In this document: positions 30,869-36,030 of the stretch, piece after piece
Layout: each line of letters starts with the position of its first letter
Position numbering within the stretch: the first letter of the stretch is position 1
Program-made: the position numbers and the translations under genes
Notes under the pieces: model-generated
What the model saw: the letters and a program-made list of their open reading frames with translations, nothing else
The model's database searches: none
Told to the model about the DNA's origin: nothing
Source of the DNA: Gamarada debralockiae
Lineage: Eukaryota > Ascomycota > Leotiomycetes > Helotiales > Hyphodiscaceae
Length of the DNA: 36,030 bases
Reading direction: 5' to 3'
NCBI GenBank assembly: GCA_002803225.1
Contig: NXFV01001487.1
Span: 1 to 36,030, forward strand

Positions 30869-33281
30869 ATAGCTTCTAGTATTACCTTTAAAGGGGAGAA
30901 GCTAGTAGGCCGATTAACTATATAGAATAGCTTACTAATACTAGTCTGTTTTTTAAAATAAATAGATTTATACCTTATATAGACAGTTCTGAAGAACTAC
31001 TTAATAAAAGCCTCTACTATAATAAAGATAGTAATAAGGCATATAGTCCAGAGCTAGCAATTAAATATACTAAAAAACTAGCTAAATTTTCAAGAAACAA
31101 TACTAGAGCACTAGGTACTATTAAGTCTATTATATTAGTTAATAATACTAAACGTTTTAAAGATAAGAAAACAGCTAAAGAGCTTTTTGATACTATTAAA
31201 ACTACATTTAGTAAATCTAGCCTAAAGCTAATAAGTAAATATTTAGACTATATTATAAAAGCTAATTATAATTCATTTAAATCTATAGATAAATATACTA
31301 GCTAAATCTAGTCTTTAGCTATTTATCTAAAGGAACTAAAATATAAAGTTCCTAGACCCTTTTTAGTATAGTTATTATTTAAAGGTCTACTTAGTACCTT
31401 TAATAGCTTTTTGACCTATAAATACAAGGAATTAGCTAAAGATATTAATAATATCAATATATCTAAGCTTATATCTAATCTAATATTAAAAGAAGCTAGA
31501 ATAAACGCTAGTCAAGAGCTATAAGCTAATAAAGCTAGCTTTAGGTTCTATAAGAATAAGAATAAAGACTCCTACTATAGTCACTATAAACAAAAGAGTC
31601 ACTTAAAGATTAAGTATTATATTAAATATCCTAAACTAAAGCCTAAAGGTTATAATTCTAATAACCCAAATAAGTCTAATAACTTAAATAAACTTAATAA
31701 TTTAAATTCGTCTAAATCTAATAAAGATAAAACAAAGAGTAATAATAAAGGGAGCCCTAATAAAGATAATAACACTAATAAAAAGTCTAAGTTTACTAAG
31801 GTTATAATAAATATATAAGCTTAAAACAAAGATAATCCTTTTATTAGTTATTTTTTTAAATCTAATAATTTTAAGAATAAGCTAGTACTAGACTCTAGTA
31901 CTACTAAGTACTATACTTTAAATAAAGACTAGCTTTTAGATTATAAAAAGACTTATAATAAGTCTATTATAATTGCTAATAGTAAGAAAATAAAAATTAA
32001 AGATATAAGTAATATACCTGTTTTAATAGGTAATAAAGAGGTTATAATAAAAGACATTAATTATATACTTACTATTAAAACTACCCTTATTAGCTCTAAT
32101 AAGTTAACTAAAAATATATAGTTAATTCTTTTTAAAAACAATAAAGCTATTTTAAGCTATAATACAGGCCTAGAAGTAATAGCCAATTAGGTCTTTAATA
32201 CTTATTATATAGATATTAGTATTAATTATAATATCTTAAAGCCTATAGTCTATAAAGTAGATCTTATTATCTCTAGTACTACTAGTAATAATAATAATAA
32301 TTTAGATCTATATTATAAGAGACTACTTTATATAAATAAGGACTACTTAAATAAAGATAATAGATAATATTTTAAGGCTAAAACTAGTTAATAGTAGTTA
32401 TATACTATATAACTATAACTTTTACTACTTTAGTAAATTTCACTAAAATATTAGTAAAGAACCCCTACTAAATAATAGTCATATCTTAATTATACTAAAT
32501 ATTAATATAGCTAGTCCTTTTAAAATACTAGGACTAAAAGGAGAACGCTATTTTTTTATTATAACCTATAGAGCTAGTAGAACTATATAAGTTTACTTTA
32601 TTAAGTTTAAATTAAAAGTCTTAAATATCTTAATAAAATTCTATACTTTAATAGAAACTTAATTTAGGACTAAGATACTAGTTATAAGGCTAGATAATAC
32701 AAAAGAATTTAAATTTAGTAAATAGACCTTATTTTGTAATAATAAGGGTATTACTTACAAATATACTAGTCCTTATACACTTAATTAAAACGGTATATTA
32801 GAACAATTAAATCGATTTATAATAGAATATCTTATATCAATTAGTTTTAAGAAAAATATACTTTTAAAACTATAGCCTTATCTAGTACAGTCTATAGCTT
32901 ATATTAAGAATAGGACCTATAACTCTATTATTAAAAAGACTCCTTACAAGGCCTTAACCGAAACTAAGCCTAATATAAGCTATATTAAAATATTAGGCTC
33001 CCTTACTTATATTTTAAATCCTAAAGAAAATAAAAATAAATCTAAAACTAGTAAATTAGCTTATAAAGCTAATAAAGGGATTTTAACTAGCTTTAGGTCC
33101 TCTAATAATTTTATAGTCTATATTCTTTCTACTAATCAAATCGTTAATAATAGTAGTATAAATATAAAAGAAGATCTTATTTATAAGGACAATTATATAA
33201 TAAAGGAAGATTACTTTAATTTATTAGAACAAAGTAGTCTTAATTATAACTATATTAAGCTTTTTATTATATCTAATTACA

Positions 33282-33312
<31 letters not shown>

Positions 33313-35400
33313 ATTAGGGGAGTTACCTAGTTCTAGTTCTAAAACTAAACCTATAGTAGAGATACTTTACTACAGAAGTAACAAATCTAGCTCTAGTTCT
33401 AATACTAGACCTATAGTAGAAATACCTAGCTATAGGGATAATAGGCCTATAATTAGTTAGTAAGATAATCTTAATAATAGTAGCGATATTTTAGAAGACA
33501 AAGAAATTAATAAATTAAACTCTAAATATTACTTTAAGCCTATTAAGCCTATATATACTAGAGATAAATCTAATAAACTTAAAAATAAAGACCTAGTTTA
33601 ATATAAAGGCCTATTAGTATATAATCTAGCTTTTATAGCCTATTTAACTTTATTAAATAAGGGGGATAGTAGTAAATTATTATATTACTCTAGCTTTAGC
33701 CTAAGCGAAGATATAAGCTTAAATAAGCCTAGCTTACTTAAAATCAAGCTAGATCTTACTAGACAAAATAGTAACCTACTTAATTTTAAAGCTAGGGACT
33801 TAAATATAAGCAAGGATAATAATTTACTTAGTATATTTAAAGAACCTAAAAACTATAAAAAAGCTATAAACTTTATATATAAGGATAAATAAAAAGAATC
33901 TATAAAAATAAAATATAACTCGCTTAATAATAATAAGACCTAGGATTTAATACCTTTACTTAAAAGAGTTAAACCCTTAAAAACTAAATAAGTTTATAAG
34001 ATTAAAAACCCTTTTAATAATCAAAATATAAATGATATTATCTTTAAGTCTAGATTTATAGCTAAAGGCTTTAAATAGTTATATAGATTAAACTATTTAA
34101 AGACTTTTGTAGTAGTTATAAAGCAAATAGCCTAGAAACTAATCTTTATCTTAGCTATACTAAATAACTAGCTTATATATAAAATAGATATAGTATTAGC
34201 TTTTATATAAGGTACTATTAACTCTTTTATATACTTACTATAGCCTAAAGGTTTTAAAGACCCTGATAATCTTGACTATATATTAAGACTAAATAAAGCT
34301 CTATATAGTCTAAAATAGTTAGCTAGAATCTAGTATTATACTCTAAAAGATATACTAGTTAATAAACTAGGCTTTAATGTCTTAAAATCAAAAAGCTGTA
34401 TATTTATAAATAAGAAGCTTAATATTATTATTTGTATTTATATAGATAACCTAGCTATTATTACTCTTAGTCTAAATATTATAAATACCTTTATTAGTTA
34501 AATTAAAGAGTATTTTACTATTAAAGATCTAAGGCTAATAAAGGATTATCTAGGGATTAATATTAATTATAATCTAGAAAAAGGCTATATTAAGCTTAAT
34601 CAAGCTAAATATATTAATAAAATCCTAGCTAAATTTAATATAAAAAATAGTAACCCTATTTTTACTCCTATAGATTCTAAGATTAAATTAAAACTTAATA
34701 AAGGTTAAGCTAGTAAGGATTTTATTAAATAGTTCTAAAGTGTTATAAAGTGTTTATTATATATTACTCTAGGAACTAGGCCTAATATAGCTTACGCTGT
34801 TATTAAGCTATTTTAGATTTACTTTAAATCCTAGCTCTATTTATATTACTATAGCTAAGTAAGTCTTATACTACTTAAAAGCTACTAGGGACTATAGAAT
34901 TACTTATTATAATTCTAGTTCTAGATATATTAGTGGTTTTTGTAACTCAGACTATATAAGTAATATATTTATAACTAAATCTATACTAGGCTAGATTTTC
35001 TTTATAGCTAGAGACCTTATTTTATAGAAATCTAAATTATAGTCTATAATAGCTTAATCTACTACTAAAGCTAAATATATAGCTATAAATTTAGCTATTA
35101 AAGAGGCTGTATTTATAAAGTAATTAATGCTTAAATTAAGGGCCTATAATTAAGCTAAATTCCCTATTTATACTGATAATAAAGGTGCTCTAGCTCTAGC
35201 TAAGAACCCTGTCTTTTATAAATATATTAAATATATAGTAGTTAAATACTACTATATAAGACAGCTTATTGAAGAGGGAGTTATAGATCTAGTATATATT
35301 AGATCTAAAGACTAAAAGTCTAATAAGCTTACTAAGCTATTAGATAAGACTAAATTTAAAGAGTTTCTAGTTTAGATTAGTTTTTATATAACTAAATAAA
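30869..35400 (+). pseudogene. Copia gag-pol remnant
   Basis: Domains in order, all broken by stops. Gag is at about 30870-31560; the presumed start is now ATA at 30869 and a frame change near 30905 is needed before INYIE. A CCHC knuckle remnant lies at about 31550-31640, with Cys positions lost in SYYSHYKQKSHLKIKYY. The protease remnant LDSSTTKYYTL lies near 31885. Integrase spans about 32500-33240 (RLDNTKEFKF, NGILEQLNR, IVYILSTNQIVNN). Reverse transcriptase spans about 33960-34720 (KSRFIAKGFK, ALYSLK, and YIDNLAII near 34438, where YVDD/YIDD has become YIDN). RNase H spans about 34790-35370 (IYTDNKGALALAKNPVF). Frames are more continuous than in the Gypsy element, and most stops sit at former Gln or Trp codons. 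Confidence 0.85.
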
Positions 35401-35436
35401 CTCTTTAAAGATAGTTAGTTTATTCCTAGGTTATAA

Positions 35437-35447
35437 TCTAAGGGGAG
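35437..35447 (+). other. Copia polypurine tract
   Basis: TCTAAGGGGAG directly precedes the 3' LTR, with the purine run AAGGGGAG adjacent to it. Its place confirms that the LTR from 35448 is the 3' LTR of the plus-strand Copia interior. Confidence 0.75.
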
Positions 35448-36030
35448 TATTAAAAACTAGATTACTACCTAGCTATTACGTGACTAGTCACATAGTACTA
35501 GTAGTGTATTTAGTCAGGAACTCAGGGATGTTTATCCGAAGTTTAGCCGATTAGTATTCGCTTAGTTAATAAGGGTATTTTGTTTTAGAAGGTTCTAGAA
35601 GATCCTAGAATTTGTATTTGTAATATCCTTATACTAGCTATTAAGCTTACGCTTTAATTAGTATTTAGTCTATTGCTTACTAATTATGATTTGTAAGCCA
35701 GTACTAGTATTAGTAATAGTTGCCACCTTAATTTATAAGCGATTTTTACTACTTAATTTCTAATTAAGTATTCTAATGTATTTTAGTTAATTATAAATCT
35801 AGTCTAAACCTATTTATAAGCTAGTTGATTTGTAAGATGATTTATAATAAGGCAAACCTACTAGAACTAGGAGACCTAGTATATAAGTAAGCTCTCTTGT
35901 CCTCCTTAGATAGTTTTTAAGTTCAATAATTCAATTATTTATATTACTACCTTTTAGGCCTAACAGCTAATACTATTCAACCTTACTACTTCCGTCTTAG
36001 CGCCAACATCACGTGCTATCATACCTCTAT
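35448..36030 (+). repeat. Copia 3' LTR (cut by the window end)
   Basis: 583 bp visible of about 592. It starts TATTAAAAACTAG, the mutated form of TGTTGAAAACTGG. The first part carries C-to-T and G-to-A changes (TATTACGTGACTAGTCACATAG), while the last part is clean (TAGCGCCAACATCACGTGC). The final eight or so bases and the target duplication lie beyond the window. Confidence 0.88.

Larger units (their letters stand above)
22217..36030 (+). mobile_element. Ty1/Copia LTR retrotransposon, split by nested insertions (runs off the window)
   Basis: The element is read as 5' LTR (22217-22368 plus 29027-29466), primer-binding region from 29467, an interior of gag, protease, integrase, reverse transcriptase and RNase H order, a polypurine tract, and a 3' LTR from 35448. 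Integrase before reverse transcriptase is the Copia order. The LTRs begin TGTTGAAAACTGG (TATTAAAAACTAG in the 3' copy) and end with a CAACA-like sequence (CTAATA after mutation), giving a TGTTG/CAACA inverted end. Three insertions interrupt it: a small solo LTR, a Gypsy element inside that, and an inverted solo LTR of the same family. Without them the element would be about 6.5 kb. No open frame survives, so it is not autonomous. The right end and right target duplication are not in the window. Confidence 0.85.

Overview
The window looks like nuclear DNA of a filamentous ascomycete (Pezizomycotina). The evidence is short introns of about 45-65 bp with GTAAGT/GTATGT-type donors and CTAAC/CTGAC branch sites, fungus-specific families (quercetinase cupin, PTH11-like receptor, GPI-anchored Ser-rich wall protein), and retrotransposons mutated in the C-to-T style of repeat-induced point mutation (RIP). 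I cannot fix the genus; Leotiomycetes is only a guess. No bacterial, viral or CRISPR-like content was seen.

Region 1 (1-6040) is gene-poor and decayed. It holds AT-rich sequence, a degraded gene with a twice-repeated Gly-Asp-Pro-like motif (about 1600-2039, minus), and a clear pseudogene of quercetin 2,3-dioxygenase (about 3680-4800, minus) with stops, frameshifts and no start codon.

Region 2 (6041-18871) is the intact part. It holds a four-exon MetE-like (cobalamin-independent methionine synthase C-terminal domain) protein; an orphan C-terminal piece of a GFA/CENP-V zinc protein; a three-exon secreted GPI-anchored protein with an 18-nt coding minisatellite; the splicing factor Bud13/Cwc26; the TFIIF alpha subunit (Tfg1/RAP74; three exons, minus); and a Cid1-family nucleotidyltransferase (1091 aa) whose catalytic aspartates are unusually far apart. 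Bud13 and TFIIF-alpha converge. TFIIF-alpha and the Cid1-like gene diverge from one promoter region of about 880 bp, and the GPI protein and Bud13 diverge from one of about 890 bp. Three of these genes serve RNA synthesis and processing (transcription initiation, splicing, RNA tailing), but I see no sign that they form a functional cluster.

Region 3 (18872-22216) holds a perfect-loop hairpin, a broken PTH11/rhodopsin-like membrane receptor pseudogene that stops at the edge of AT-rich DNA, and about 50-bp tandem repeats.

Region 4 (22217-36030, running off the end) is a nest of LTR retrotransposons that can be unpacked from target-site duplications. A Copia element (5' LTR from 22217, 3' LTR from 35448) carries in its 5' LTR a small solo LTR (TSD CTAGA), which is itself split by a 6427-bp Gypsy chromovirus-like element (255-bp LTRs, TSD GTAAT). 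The Copia leader also holds an inverted solo LTR of its own family (TSD ATACT). Interiors are extremely AT-rich and nearly free of CpA and TpG, while the outward-facing ends of the LTRs keep them. No reading frame survives in this region. The most notable observations are this legible nesting history, the mirror-image mutation boundaries in both LTR pairs, and the enlarged Cid1-type enzyme. I found no convincing new biological system.
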